51,251 nucleotides of DNA from Blastomonas sp. CACIA14H2 (GCA_000503195.1 AYSC01000032.1:1-51251); one strand, 5' to 3'. Counted from the stretch's first letter, positions 9,062 through 17,728 are shown. Notes: a model not told the origin generated them from the letters alone. A program made the numbers and translations.

Positions 9062-10027
9062 CTAGGCCGCCGCCCTTTTCAGCCGGTCGTTGATCGCGTC
9101 GCCCATGCCGCCCGGCGGCACCGGCGCGACCGCGATCCGCGCGCGGGCGCTCGCATCGGCGCGGTGCAGCGCGGCATAGAGGTTCGCCGCCGCCTCAGCG
9201 AGATCGCCCGAGGCCGACAGCGTATCATCACCCGCCACATTGCCGAACCCGATCAGCCATTCGTCTGGTTGAGCGGACACTGCCCCGAGCCTCAGCGGCT
9301 TGCCCGGCGCATAATGACTCGCCAGCTGGCCGGGCGCCTCGATGCGCTGGTCGGCGAGCGGGAGCGGCGGCTCGCCCAGCAGCGCGGCGATCGCCTCCGG
9401 ATCGACCGGGCCGGGGCGCAGCAGCTGCCAGCCCGCCGGTTCGCCCCCCAAGTTGCGCAGCGCAACTATCGTCGATTCAAGCCCCGCCCGGGCCGCGCCG
9501 CCATCGACGATCAGCTCCAGCCCCTCACCAAGGCTCGCCGCGACATGCTCGGCGCGGGTCGGGCTGATCGCGCCCGAGCGATTGGCCGAGGGCGCGGCAA
9601 GCCTCAGCCCGCTCGCCGCTAGCACCGCGCGCATCACCGGGTGCGCGGGGCAGCGCAGCGCGATCGTCGAAAGCCCGGCGGTGACCGCAGGCGCGATTTC
9701 CGCTCCCGCTTTCAGCGGCAGAACCAGCGTCAGCGGACCCGGCCAGAAGGCGGCCGCGAGTTTTTTCGCTCGCGTGTCGAACATCGCGATCTTCTCTGCG
9801 CCGGCGAGGTCGGGCACGTGCACGATCAGCGGGTTGAAATCGGGTCGCCCCTTGGTGCGATAGATCGCCGCTACGGCATCCGCGCGCGCGGCATCGGCGG
9901 CGAGGCCATAGACCGTCTCGGTCGGCAGCGCGACGATCTGCCCGGCGTGCAGCATCGCCGCCGCGCGCGCGATTCCGGCAGCGTCGGCGGGCACGATCCG
10001 CGGGTCAGAAGGCTTGGAAGCTTGCAT
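9062..10027 (-). CDS. L-threonylcarbamoyladenylate synthase (Sua5/YrdC/YwlC family)
   Basis: Makes threonylcarbamoyl-AMP from threonine, bicarbonate and ATP, the first step of the universal t6A37 tRNA modification. The 321-residue length indicates the two-domain Sua5 form: YrdC domain at about 10-200, then a linker and Sua5 domain. Visible motifs are LPTETVYGLAADA near the N-terminus, KGRPDFNPLIVHV, FWPGPLTLVL and LAAPSANRSG; the C-terminal domain carries APGQLASHYAPGKPLRL, the conserved linker motif. ATG at 10027 is preferred (AGGC seven bases upstream), although the frame is open further up. Divergent from the acyl-CoA dehydrogenase, 49 bp between starts. Confidence 0.94.
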   Translation of the reverse strand: MQASKPSDPRIVPADAAGIARAAAMLHAGQIVALPTETVYGLAADAARADAVAAIYRTKGRPDFNPLIVHVPDLAGAEKIAMFDTRAKKLAAAFWPGPLTLVLPLKAGAEIAPAVTAGLSTIALRCPAHPVMRAVLAASGLRLAAPSANRSGAISPTRAEHVAASLGEGLELIVDGGAARAGLESTIVALRNLGGEPAGWQLLRPGPVDPEAIAALLGEPPLPLADQRIEAPGQLASHYAPGKPLRLGAVSAQPDEWLIGFGNVAGDDTLSASGDLAEAAANLYAALHRADASARARIAVAPVPPGGMGDAINDRLKRAAA

Positions 10028-10076
10028 GTTGCTGCCTATACAGCCCTCAAACGCAAGGGACAGCAGGGAATAGAGC

Positions 10077-11813
10077 ATGACCTTCACCGCACCGACCACC
10101 GAACAGCTGTTCGTCCTGAAGACGATCACCGGCATCGACGAACTGGCGGGCCATGAGCGCTTTGCCGAGGCGACGCCCGATCTGGTCGAGGCGATCGTCG
10201 AGGGCGTCGGCGAATTTGCCGCAGGCGAGTTTGCCCCCCTCTACCGCATCGGCGATACCGTCGGCGCACGGCTGATCGACGGGTCGGTGAAGATGCCCGA
10301 AGGCTACGCGCAAGCCTACCAGCATTATGTCGAGGCGGGCTGGAGTGCGCTCAGCGCCCCGGCGGATCATGGCGGACAGGGCCTGCCCTTCAGCCTCGCC
10401 ACCGTCGCGCTCGATTCGCTCGGTGCGGCGAATATGGCCTTTGCGCTCTGCCCGATCCTGACGGTCGGCGCGATCGAGGCACTGCACCATCATGGCAGCG
10501 ATCAACAGAAGGCGCTGTACCTGCCGAAGCTCTCGACCGGCGAATGGACCGGCACGATGAACCTCACCGAACCGCAGGCGGGCAGCGATGTCGGCGCGCT
10601 GCGTGCGACCGCCACCCCGCGCGGCGACGGCACCTATGCGATCCGCGGGCAGAAGATCTACATCTCGTTCGGCGATCACGATATGGCCGATAACATCATC
10701 CACCTCGTGCTCGCGCGCACCCCCGATGCGCCCGCCGGGACCAAGGGCATCTCGCTGTTCCTGGTGCCCAAGTACCGGCTCGGCGCGGATGGAAATCCGG
10801 GCGAGGCGAACGGCATCAAGACCGTGTCGATCGAGCACAAGATGGGCATCAACGCCTCGCCCACCTGCGTGCTGCAGTTCGGCGAGGAAGGTGAGAGCAT
10901 CGGCGAGCTGATCGGCCCCGAATTCGGCGGCATGCGCGCGATGTTCACGATGATGAATAATGCGCGGCTCAATGTCGGGCTGCAGGGCGTGCAGATTGCC
11001 GAGGGCGCGACGCAAAAGGCTTTGTGGTTCGCGCGCGAACGTGTCCAGTCGGCGCGCGCAGGCGCGGGGCGCGATCCGGTCGCGATCATCGAGCATCCCG
11101 ATGTGCGCCGGATGCTGCTGCGCATGAAGGCGGGGACCGAGGCGATCCGCGCATTGCTCTATTACGCCTCTGGCCAGGTCGATCGCGCCAATCTGGGCGT
11201 GCCGGGAGCGCGCGAGATGGTCGATCTCTTGACCCCGCTCGCCAAGACCTATGGCACCGATCTGGGCAGCGAGATCGCCTCGCTCGGCGTGCAGGTCCAT
11301 GGCGGCATGGGCTATGTCGAGGAGACCGGCGCGGCGCAATATTATCGCGATATCCGCATCGCGCAGATCTACGAGGGCACCAACGGCATCCAGGCGGCGG
11401 ATCTGGTCGGGCGCAAGCTCGGCATGGCGGGTGGCGATGTCGTGCGCGGGCTGATCGCCGAGGTGCAGGCCGATGCCGGCAACCACCCCGCGCTCGCCGC
11501 GCTGGCCGGTGATGTCGCGGAGGTCACCGAATATATGGTCGCGGCCAGTGTCGACGACCGGCTGGCGGGCAGCTATCCCTATTGCACGATGATGGCAGTG
11601 ATGACCGCAGGCTGGTTGATGCTCAAGCAGCAGCGCGCGGCGCAGGCGATGCTCGATTTAGGCGAGGGCAATACCGACTTCCTGAAAGCCAAGCTGGTGA
11701 CGACGCGCTTCTATCTCGAGCGCATGGTGCCCGAGGCGGGCGGCCTCAAGGCAGCGGCAATGGCGGGCGCGGACCTGCTCTATGCGCTCGATGCCGAGGC
11801 GCTGGCGGCTTGA
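10077..11813 (+). CDS. acyl-CoA dehydrogenase, DmdC-like long form
   Basis: A 578-residue FAD-dependent acyl-CoA dehydrogenase of the long class (about 580-600 residues) that includes DmdC, the 3-methylmercaptopropionyl-CoA dehydrogenase of DMSP catabolism; many members act on other acyl-CoAs, so the substrate is not settled. Seen: MNLTEPQAGSDVGALRA (FAD/substrate loop), the central helical domain with VHGGMGYVEETGAAQYYRD, the catalytic base E433 in YEGTNGIQAADLVGRK, and an extra C-terminal helical domain after about residue 460. ATG at 10077 follows a GGGAATAGAGC region. No DMSP genes (dmdA, dmdB, dmdD) are adjacent. Probably monocistronic; a large inverted repeat follows the stop. Confidence 0.92.
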   Translation: MTFTAPTTEQLFVLKTITGIDELAGHERFAEATPDLVEAIVEGVGEFAAGEFAPLYRIGDTVGARLIDGSVKMPEGYAQAYQHYVEAGWSALSAPADHGGQGLPFSLATVALDSLGAANMAFALCPILTVGAIEALHHHGSDQQKALYLPKLSTGEWTGTMNLTEPQAGSDVGALRATATPRGDGTYAIRGQKIYISFGDHDMADNIIHLVLARTPDAPAGTKGISLFLVPKYRLGADGNPGEANGIKTVSIEHKMGINASPTCVLQFGEEGESIGELIGPEFGGMRAMFTMMNNARLNVGLQGVQIAEGATQKALWFARERVQSARAGAGRDPVAIIEHPDVRRMLLRMKAGTEAIRALLYYASGQVDRANLGVPGAREMVDLLTPLAKTYGTDLGSEIASLGVQVHGGMGYVEETGAAQYYRDIRIAQIYEGTNGIQAADLVGRKLGMAGGDVVRGLIAEVQADAGNHPALAALAGDVAEVTEYMVAASVDDRLAGSYPYCTMMAVMTAGWLMLKQQRAAQAMLDLGEGNTDFLKAKLVTTRFYLERMVPEAGGLKAAAMAGADLLYALDAEALAA

Positions 11814-11839
11814 GCGGTTGGTGAGCGCAACCTCCACCG

Positions 11840-11918
11840 CCGTTTGTCCCGACCGTGTCGAGGGACGTATGTCCGAACGGTACCGATCACGTCCCTCGAC
11901 TTCGCTCGGGACAAACGG
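11840..11918. repeat. long inverted repeat between two same-strand genes
   Basis: The arms at 11840-11868 and 11889-11918 are complementary over nearly their whole length, starting with CCGTTTGTCCCGA and ending with GTCGAGGGACGT, with one small indel and mismatches next to it. The loop is about 20 nt. The arm sequence resembles short dispersed repeats common in sphingomonad genomes. It sits between the acyl-CoA dehydrogenase and the DUF815 ATPase gene and could form a transcript hairpin. No T-run follows, so a terminator role is uncertain. Confidence 0.85.
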
Positions 11919-11935
11919 GTAGGGGTAGCCCGGTC

Positions 11936-12769
11936 ATGGATGAAACTGAGCTGTTAGCCCGCATCGCCGAGGCACTCGAGCGCCTCGCGCCGCCGCCGGT
12001 GCAGGTCGCGGACTGGACCGCGCACCCGGCCTATGTCTGGACCGCGCGCGGGGCCGAGGCGGTGACGCACCTGCAAGCCGTGCCGCTCGATCGCCTGCGC
12101 GGAATCGATGCGCAAAAGGCGAGCTTTACCGAGAACGTCCGCCGCCATGCCGCAGGCGTGCCTGCGCACGACGTGCTGCTCTGGGGATCGCGCGGCATGG
12201 GCAAGTCGGCTTTGGTCAAGGCAGCGGTGGCCGATGCGCAAGGATCGGGCGCGCCGCTCGCGCTCGTCCAGACCGGGGGCGAACCCGATGCGCTCGCGCA
12301 ATTGCCCGCCTTGTTCGCGGCACTGGGCGCAGTCGAGCGCCGTTTCCTGGTGTTCATCGACGATATCGGCTTTGACGGACCCGACGCCGCCAGCGCCGCA
12401 CGCTCGCTGCGCTCGCTGCTCGAGGGCGGGGCGATGGCGCGACCGGCCAATGTGCGGCTCGCGGTCACCTCGAACCGCCGCGCGATCGTCGAGCGGCACA
12501 TGAGCGAACAGGACGATCCGATCAATCCGCGCGACGCGGTCGACGACCGGCTGGCGCTGGCCGACCGGTTCGGGCTTAGCCTCGGCTTTCCGGCCTGCGA
12601 TCAGAATGCCTATCTCGCGATCGTCGGCGGCTATGCCGATGCCCATGGGCTCGATTTCGATCCCGAGGACGCGCTGCTCTGGGCGCGGCAGCGGGGCGCG
12701 CGCTCGGGCCGGATCGCCTGGCATTATGTCACCGAGCTGGCGGGCCGCGCGGGCCGCTCGCTCGATTGA
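11936..12769 (+). CDS. DUF815-family AAA-type ATPase
   Basis: A 277-residue P-loop ATPase typical of alphaproteobacteria; the biological role of the family is unknown to me. Walker A is GSRGMGKS at 84-91, Walker B is FLVFIDDIGF with D142/D143, followed by a sensor-1-like LAVTSNRRAIVERH. The family block of acidic and polar residues (EQDDPINPRDAVDDRLALADRFG, split here as EQDDPINPRDAVDD then RLALADRFG) is present. ATG at 11936 is chosen over the earlier open frame because AGGGG lies upstream and the preceding stretch is the inverted repeat. The glutathione transferase gene follows after 11 bases. Confidence 0.9.
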   Translation: MDETELLARIAEALERLAPPPVQVADWTAHPAYVWTARGAEAVTHLQAVPLDRLRGIDAQKASFTENVRRHAAGVPAHDVLLWGSRGMGKSALVKAAVADAQGSGAPLALVQTGGEPDALAQLPALFAALGAVERRFLVFIDDIGFDGPDAASAARSLRSLLEGGAMARPANVRLAVTSNRRAIVERHMSEQDDPINPRDAVDDRLALADRFGLSLGFPACDQNAYLAIVGGYADAHGLDFDPEDALLWARQRGARSGRIAWHYVTELAGRAGRSLD

Positions 12770-12780
12770 TCACCGGCGGC

Positions 12781-13413
12781 ATGACGGCGCTGCCGATCCT
12801 CTACAGCTTCCGCCGCTGCCCGTTCGCGATGCGCGCGCGCATGGCCTTGCTGGTCAGCGGCCAGACGGTCGAGCTGCGCGAGATCCTGCTGCGCGCCAAG
12901 CCGCAGGCGATGCTCGACGCCTCGCCCAAGGGCACGGTGCCGGTGCTGGTGCTGGCCGATGGCGCGGTGATCGACCAGAGCCTCGACATCATGCGCTGGG
13001 CGCTGGCGCGGCACGATCCCGAGGGCTGGCTGGGGGGCGACGATGCGGAGCTGATCGAGACGTTCGACGGACGGTTCAAGCACCATCTCGACCGCTACAA
13101 ATATCCCTCGCGCCATGACGAGGACCCGCTGGTCCACCGCTCGGCGGGGCTGGAGCATCTGCACTCGCTCGAACAGCGTCTTGCCGCCCGCGCGTTCTTG
13201 TGCGGACCCGCGTGCACGCTCGCCGATGTCGCGCTCTTCCCCTTCATCCGCCAGTTCGCCGCGACCGATCAGGCGTGGTTCGACGCACAGCCGCTGCCGC
13301 ATGTTCAATCCTGGCTGGCCGGCCTGATCGCTTCCGACCTGTTCGACCGCGCGATGCTGCGCCTTCCCCCGTGGCAGCCGGGCGATCCGCCGGTGACGTT
13401 TGCCACCGGTTAA
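12781..13413 (+). CDS. glutathione S-transferase family protein
   Basis: About 210 residues with a thioredoxin-fold N-terminal domain followed by an all-helical C-terminal domain, as in glutathione transferases. The N-terminus has YSFRRCPFAMRARMAL, where a Cys-Pro-Phe replaces the serine/tyrosine typical of classical enzymes; this favours a glutaredoxin-like or dehalogenase-like thiol chemistry. PKGTVPVLV carries the cis-proline and IDQSLDIMRW the glutamyl-binding Ser. The start could also be TTG at 12766; ATG at 12781 is favoured because the fold begins immediately after it. Likely co-transcribed with the DUF815 gene. Confidence 0.85.
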   Translation: MTALPILYSFRRCPFAMRARMALLVSGQTVELREILLRAKPQAMLDASPKGTVPVLVLADGAVIDQSLDIMRWALARHDPEGWLGGDDAELIETFDGRFKHHLDRYKYPSRHDEDPLVHRSAGLEHLHSLEQRLAARAFLCGPACTLADVALFPFIRQFAATDQAWFDAQPLPHVQSWLAGLIASDLFDRAMLRLPPWQPGDPPVTFATG

Positions 13414-13438
13414 CCGGCCTGTGCTAGCCCGGCCTGCG

Positions 13439-14365
13439 ATGCTCTCCCGCTTCCTGCCCTATCGCCTGCAGACGCGCCTCGACAACTGGCGGCACGATCG
13501 CGCGTGCCGCCCGGTGCTCGAAACCGCGCCGATCCGCCCGCAGCACGATGGGCTGGTCATCTTCTCGATGATGGGCACGGCGGTGCTGCTGCCCTATCTG
13601 GTCGCGGTCAAATCCTTCTGGGGGCAGCTGCGCCGCGGTCGCGTGGTCATCCTGTCCGACGGCACGCTCACCACCGAGGATCGCGCGGTGCTCGCCTGGC
13701 ATTGCGGCGATCCAGAGATCATCGACATTGCCGATGTCGACCATGCCGGATTTCCGGTGGGCGGTGCGTGGGAGCGGTTCCTGTCGATCCTCGACCGCCG
13801 GGCCGACGATTATGTCATCCAGCTCGACAGCGACACGGTGACCCTGGGGCGTCCCGATGTCGTGGCCGATGCCATTGCCGCCAATCGCAGCTTCACCCTG
13901 CTGGGCGGGCCCGAATGGGATATCGGCGTCAAGGCGTGCAGCGCGTTCGTTCCGCCGCCGCCCAACGGCCCTTCCGACGCGCGGCATATCCAGTCTCGGA
14001 TGGAGCGGGCACTCGGCCAGATCGAGGGGGCCGGGCAGCGCGGCTATATCCGCGGCTGTGCAGGCTTTGCCGGCTTCGCGCGCGGCGGCGACGGGCGCGC
14101 GACCGCGCGCTTCTTCCATGACGAGATGGCGCGGCTGCTCGGCCACGATGCCATGGCCGAATGGGGCAGCGAGCAGGTGACCTCGAGCTTCGTCGTCGCC
14201 AACGATCCCGACCCGGTGCTGCTGCCCTATCGCCAGTACGGCAATTACTGGGCCGAGCCCTGGGATGCCGATTGCCGCTTCATGCATTTTGTCGGCGCGC
14301 ACCGCCATGACGGCACCGCCTATCGCGATGCGACGCGCGCCGCGCTGGCGCAGATGGATCGCTGA
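13439..14365 (+). CDS. hypothetical protein with glycosyltransferase-like (GT-A) features
   Basis: A 308-residue soluble protein. I do not recognise a named family. It contains VIQLDSDTVTLG, which looks like the DXD metal/nucleotide-sugar site at the end of a beta strand in GT-A glycosyltransferases, preceded by VVILSDGTLTTEDR, the kind of strand-loop seen in that fold. The second half has GCAGFAGFARGG and WGSEQVTSSFVVAN, reminiscent of the acceptor side of family GT8-like enzymes. Function is therefore inferred only as a possible glycosyltransferase. ATG at 13439 follows the preceding gene by 25 bases. No polysaccharide genes are adjacent. Confidence 0.7.
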   Translation: MLSRFLPYRLQTRLDNWRHDRACRPVLETAPIRPQHDGLVIFSMMGTAVLLPYLVAVKSFWGQLRRGRVVILSDGTLTTEDRAVLAWHCGDPEIIDIADVDHAGFPVGGAWERFLSILDRRADDYVIQLDSDTVTLGRPDVVADAIAANRSFTLLGGPEWDIGVKACSAFVPPPPNGPSDARHIQSRMERALGQIEGAGQRGYIRGCAGFAGFARGGDGRATARFFHDEMARLLGHDAMAEWGSEQVTSSFVVANDPDPVLLPYRQYGNYWAEPWDADCRFMHFVGAHRHDGTAYRDATRAALAQMDR

Positions 14366-14425
14366 ACGGCCGTCCTTTGCCCGACACCACTGGACAGAGC
14401 GGCTGCGCATCCCGATAGCGGCTCC

Positions 14426-15361
14426 ATGGCCACCACACCCGCCCCGTTGACGACTTCGCCGCGCGCGCCGCTGCTCGCCTTCGTGGCCTGCGCCGGCGGG
14501 ATGATGTTCTTCGGGGCGATGGACAGCGCGATGAAGGCGGTGACGATCGATATTGGCGTGATCGCGGCTTTGTTCTGGCGCTGCGTGATCGGCTCGGTGC
14601 TCGCGGGCGCATTGTTCTGGTGGAAGGGCAACCGGCGGCTGCCGCGCGGGGCGGCGCTGCGGCTGCATCTGCTGCGCGGCACGGTGGTCGCAGGCATGGC
14701 GGTGCTGTTCTTCTGGGGTCTCGCGCGCACGCCGATGGCAGAGACCGTGGCCATCACCTTCATCGCGCCGATCATTGCGCTGTTTCTCGCCGCGGTGCTG
14801 CTCAAGGAGCGGATCGGACGCGGCGCGGTGCTCGCTTCGGTGCTGGGCTTTGGCGGCGTGCTGGTGATCGCAGCCGGCAGGCTCGGCTGGCTGGGCGGCG
14901 AGGCGGTCGATGCCCAGGGCGAGGCCGGGTGGCAGGGAATCGCCGCGATCATGGCGTCCGCGGTGCTCTATGCCTGGAACCTGATCCTGCAGCGGCAGCA
15001 GGCGCAGATCGCCAGCCCGCAGGAGATCGTGCTGGTGCAGAATGTCATCATGGGCTTCTGGATCGGGCTCGCCATGCCCTTTGCCGGCGCGATGCCGGGC
15101 GATGCCGCCATGGCCGCGCCGATCGGCTGGGGCCTGCTGACCCTGGCGGCGCTGCTCGCGATCCTGTCGCTCTCGCTCCTGTCCTGGGCCTATGCGCGCG
15201 CCGAGGCGCAGGCGCTGGTGCCGCTCGAATATTCGATGTTCATCTGGGGCGCGCTGTTCGGCTGGCTGATCTTCAACGAGACGATCGGATGGACGACGCT
15301 GGCGGGTGCGGCGCTGATCGTCACCGGCTGCTGGCAGGTCGCGCGGCGGCAGGCCGGCTGA
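14426..15361 (+). CDS. DMT-superfamily (EamA) transporter
   Basis: A 311-residue inner-membrane protein with about ten hydrophobic helices arranged as two EamA repeats of five. The N-terminal repeat starts with GGMMFFGAMDSAMK and the second repeat around GIAAIMASAVLYAWNLILQRQQ; the family-typical LLLKERIGRG-type turn is present as LLKERIGRG, and EYSMFIWGALFGWLIFNE closes the second repeat. Members export amino acids, metabolites or drugs; the substrate cannot be read from the sequence. Starts 60 bases after the preceding gene, with no strong ribosome-binding site. Confidence 0.9.
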   Translation: MATTPAPLTTSPRAPLLAFVACAGGMMFFGAMDSAMKAVTIDIGVIAALFWRCVIGSVLAGALFWWKGNRRLPRGAALRLHLLRGTVVAGMAVLFFWGLARTPMAETVAITFIAPIIALFLAAVLLKERIGRGAVLASVLGFGGVLVIAAGRLGWLGGEAVDAQGEAGWQGIAAIMASAVLYAWNLILQRQQAQIASPQEIVLVQNVIMGFWIGLAMPFAGAMPGDAAMAAPIGWGLLTLAALLAILSLSLLSWAYARAEAQALVPLEYSMFIWGALFGWLIFNETIGWTTLAGAALIVTGCWQVARRQAG

Positions 15362-15469
15362 CGCCCCGCCGCAACCACGCGCAGTTCGCGCTTTCCCCGC
15401 CGCGTCCATCAGGCTAGGCAGAAGCGGGGACGATCTTCCATAATTGCAGACAGGGTACGGGCGCAGGGC

Positions 15470-16705
15470 ATGACACGGATTTTGCTGGGGGTGGCAGGCA
15501 TTGCGCTGATCCTGTCGATCGCATTGCTGCTCTCGAACAATCGCCGCGCCATCCGGCTGCGCGTGGTCGGCGCGGCCTTCGCGCTGCAGGCCGGCATCGC
15601 GGTGCTGGTGCTCTATGTTCCCGCCGGACGCACCGCCATCCAGGCGATGTCGCGCGGCGTTTCCAACCTGCTCGGCTATGCGCAGGCGGGCACCAATTTC
15701 ATCTTCGGACCGCTCGCCAGCCCCGATGTCGGCGGCAACAGCTTTGCCATCGCGGCGCTGCCGGTGATCATCTTCTTTTCGGCGCTGGTGTCGATCCTCT
15801 ATTATCTCGGCATCATGCAGCGCGTGATCCAGTGGGTCGGCGGCGGCATCGAGAAGCTGATCGGCATCTCCAAGGTCGAAAGCCTGTGCGCCGCGGCGAA
15901 CATCTTCGTCGGGCAGAGCGAATCGCCGCTGGTGATCCGCCCCTATCTCGCCGCGTTGAAGCCCGCGCAGCTGTTCACGGTGATGAGCGTGGGCATGGCG
16001 GGTGTCGCGGGCACGATCCTCGCCGCCTATGCCGCGATGGGCATCCGCATCGACTATCTGCTCGCCGCCGCGTTCATGTCCGCGCCCGGCGGCATCCTGA
16101 TGGCGAAGATCATCATGCCCGACGATCCCGCCGATATCAGCCATGAAGCGGTAATGCCGCTCGATGTCGAATATGAGGACGAACGCCCCGCCAATGTCAT
16201 CATGGCCGCCGCCATGGGCGCGCAGACCGGCGTCAAGCTCGCGGTTGCGGTCGGCGCGATGGTGCTGGCCTTTGTCGCGCTGGTCGCGCTCGCCAATGGC
16301 ATTCTCGGCGGCATCGGCGGCTGGTTCGGCCAGGGCGACCTGTCGTTCCAGCAGGTGGTGGGCTATGTCTTCGCGCCAGTCATGTACCTGATCGGCGTGC
16401 CCTGGGACGAGGCGCTGCGCGCAGGCGGGCTGTTCGGCACCAAGATCGTGCTCAACGAATTCGTCGCGTTCATCGAGCTCAGCCAGCCAGACTCCGGCCT
16501 GTCCCCGCGCACCATCGCGATCATTACCTTTGCGCTATGCGGTTTCGCCAATTTCTCGTCGATCGCCATCCAGATGGCGGTCACCGGCGGCCTAGCGCCC
16601 AGTCAGCGCCCGATGATCGCGCGGCTGGGGCTCAAGGCGCTTGCCGCCGGCAGCCTCGCCAACCTGATGAGCGCCGCGCTGGCCGGGCTGCTGATCACTG
16701 TGTGA
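15470..16705 (+). CDS. concentrative nucleoside transporter (NupC/CNT family)
   Basis: A 411-residue inner-membrane symporter of the CNT family, which takes up nucleosides with H+ or Na+. Family signatures are clear: the gate domain residues followed by GQSESPLVIRPYL, the SVGMAGVAGTILAAYAAMG stretch, MSAPGGILMAKI, GTKIVLNEFVAFIEL and CGFANFSSIAIQ. Length fits bacterial CNTs. ATG at 15470 has AGGG close upstream. A small membrane protein starts four bases after the stop. Confidence 0.94.
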   Translation: MTRILLGVAGIALILSIALLLSNNRRAIRLRVVGAAFALQAGIAVLVLYVPAGRTAIQAMSRGVSNLLGYAQAGTNFIFGPLASPDVGGNSFAIAALPVIIFFSALVSILYYLGIMQRVIQWVGGGIEKLIGISKVESLCAAANIFVGQSESPLVIRPYLAALKPAQLFTVMSVGMAGVAGTILAAYAAMGIRIDYLLAAAFMSAPGGILMAKIIMPDDPADISHEAVMPLDVEYEDERPANVIMAAAMGAQTGVKLAVAVGAMVLAFVALVALANGILGGIGGWFGQGDLSFQQVVGYVFAPVMYLIGVPWDEALRAGGLFGTKIVLNEFVAFIELSQPDSGLSPRTIAIITFALCGFANFSSIAIQMAVTGGLAPSQRPMIARLGLKALAAGSLANLMSAALAGLLITV

Positions 16706-16709
16706 CGGG

Positions 16710-17117
16710 GTGCGCGGCCCGGCGATCCGCGCGGGGCTGCGATACGGGGCGGAAGCCTTTGCGCTCGGATTTTTCCTCGGCACGCTGCGGATTACGGTGA
16801 TCGCCCCGGCAACGGGCACGTTGATGGCGGTGCTGATAGAAATCCCGGTGATGCTGTCAGCGATGGGATGGCGCGCGCGGCGGATCATAACCGCGCGAGC
16901 AGCAATGGCATCGATCGGTGCCCGCGCCGCCATGGGGGCCACCGGGTTCACGCTGCTGATGACTTGTGAGTTTGTACTGGGGTTGGCGCTCGGAACATCG
17001 CCACGGCATTGGCTGGCGGACCTGACCAGCCCCCCGGGGGCTGCGGGGCTGGCAGGTCAGATCGTGTTCGGGTGTTTGCCGCTTCTGGTCGGCGGCCGAA
17101 CGGTCAGGGCTGGGTGA
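16710..17117 (+). CDS. hypothetical membrane protein
   Basis: A 135-residue protein with four predicted hydrophobic segments (about 14-30, 34-53, 69-92 and 106-127) and arginine-rich loops. The family is not recognised. The start is GTG at 16710, four bases after the nucleoside transporter stop, so it is probably translated from the same message. Its end overlaps the convergent small acidic gene by 14 bases. Confidence 0.6.
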   Translation: MRGPAIRAGLRYGAEAFALGFFLGTLRITVIAPATGTLMAVLIEIPVMLSAMGWRARRIITARAAMASIGARAAMGATGFTLLMTCEFVLGLALGTSPRHWLADLTSPPGAAGLAGQIVFGCLPLLVGGRTVRAG

Positions 17118-17331
17118 AGGACGGCGGGTCCGAGGCGTCCATCGATTCCTCGATCGCTTCGTCCAGATCGTCTTCGGTGATGTCGTCCTTGTCGACATCG
17201 GGCTCGGTCGGCTTGTCGGACTCGCTGTCGTCCTGATCGTTCAGGCTCGATGTCTTGGCACCGGCGCGCTGCGCGGTTTCTTCGGTGCAATCGACGGGAT
17301 CGGTCGGCTGGGGGGGCTGGGTCTCGGTCAT
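17104..17331 (-). CDS. small highly acidic hypothetical protein
   Basis: A 75-residue protein rich in Asp, Glu, Ser, Thr and Pro, with almost no hydrophobic stretches and an expected very low isoelectric point; probably intrinsically disordered. One cysteine (C15). AAGGAG nine bases before the ATG supports translation. No function can be assigned. The gene precedes nothing on its strand within 14 bases and overlaps the 3' end of the convergent membrane-protein gene. Confidence 0.65.
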   Translation of the reverse strand: MTETQPPQPTDPVDCTEETAQRAGAKTSSLNDQDDSESDKPTEPDVDKDDITEDDLDEAIEESMDASDPPSFTQP

Positions 17332-17401
17332 GGGGGAACTCTCCTTGTGCCGGGACTACGCCGGGGCGCGCAAGCCGGTTCCGCGAGACGGGACCAGCCG
17401 A

Positions 17402-17728
17402 TCAGGCGATTCCGGCGCGCTTGAGCTCGGGCCCCAGCCGCCCGGTCAGCCACAGCGCCCACATCCGGAAATCCGCCGCGAGGGACCAGAGCGGATAGGT
17501 GAAGGTGGCGGGACGGTTGCGCTCGATCCGCCAATGGCTGATCCAGGCGAAGAAATAGCCCGCGACCGGCATCATCGCGAACAGCAACTCGTTGCCGGTG
17601 AGCAGCGCCGCGAGTGCGAGCAGCACGACCAGCGACGTGCCGACATAATGCCAGGCACGGGTCAGGGGGCGGCTGTGTTCGCGCAGATAGAAGGGCCAGA
17701 ATTCGGCGAAGCTGGTGTAACGCTGCAT
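17402..17728 (-). CDS. DUF962 / Mpo1-like membrane protein
   Basis: A 108-residue protein of the DUF962 family. The yeast member Mpo1 is an Fe(II)-dependent dioxygenase that oxidises 2-hydroxy fatty acids (alpha-oxidation); whether bacterial short forms share this is unproven, but sphingomonads make 2-hydroxy fatty acids in their sphingolipids, which makes the idea attractive. The conserved histidines are visible (H18, H27 in WHYVGT, H65 in SHWRIERNRPATF), as is the NRPATF signature. Two hydrophobic hairpins at about 31-42 and 48-64. ATG at 17728 with GGGAG upstream. Divergent from the cyclotransferase gene by 36 bp. Confidence 0.88.
   Translation of the reverse strand: MQRYTSFAEFWPFYLREHSRPLTRAWHYVGTSLVVLLALAALLTGNELLFAMMPVAGYFFAWISHWRIERNRPATFTYPLWSLAADFRMWALWLTGRLGPELKRAGIA

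Noticed and set aside
10077-11813. DMSP catabolism locus
   Set aside because: The enzyme belongs to the DmdC-like class but dmdA, dmdB and dmdD are not adjacent and the class has many other substrates.
13424-16144. 906-codon minus-strand frame
   Set aside because: It runs antisense through three plus-strand genes with clear domains and has shadow-like Arg/His/Gln-rich composition.
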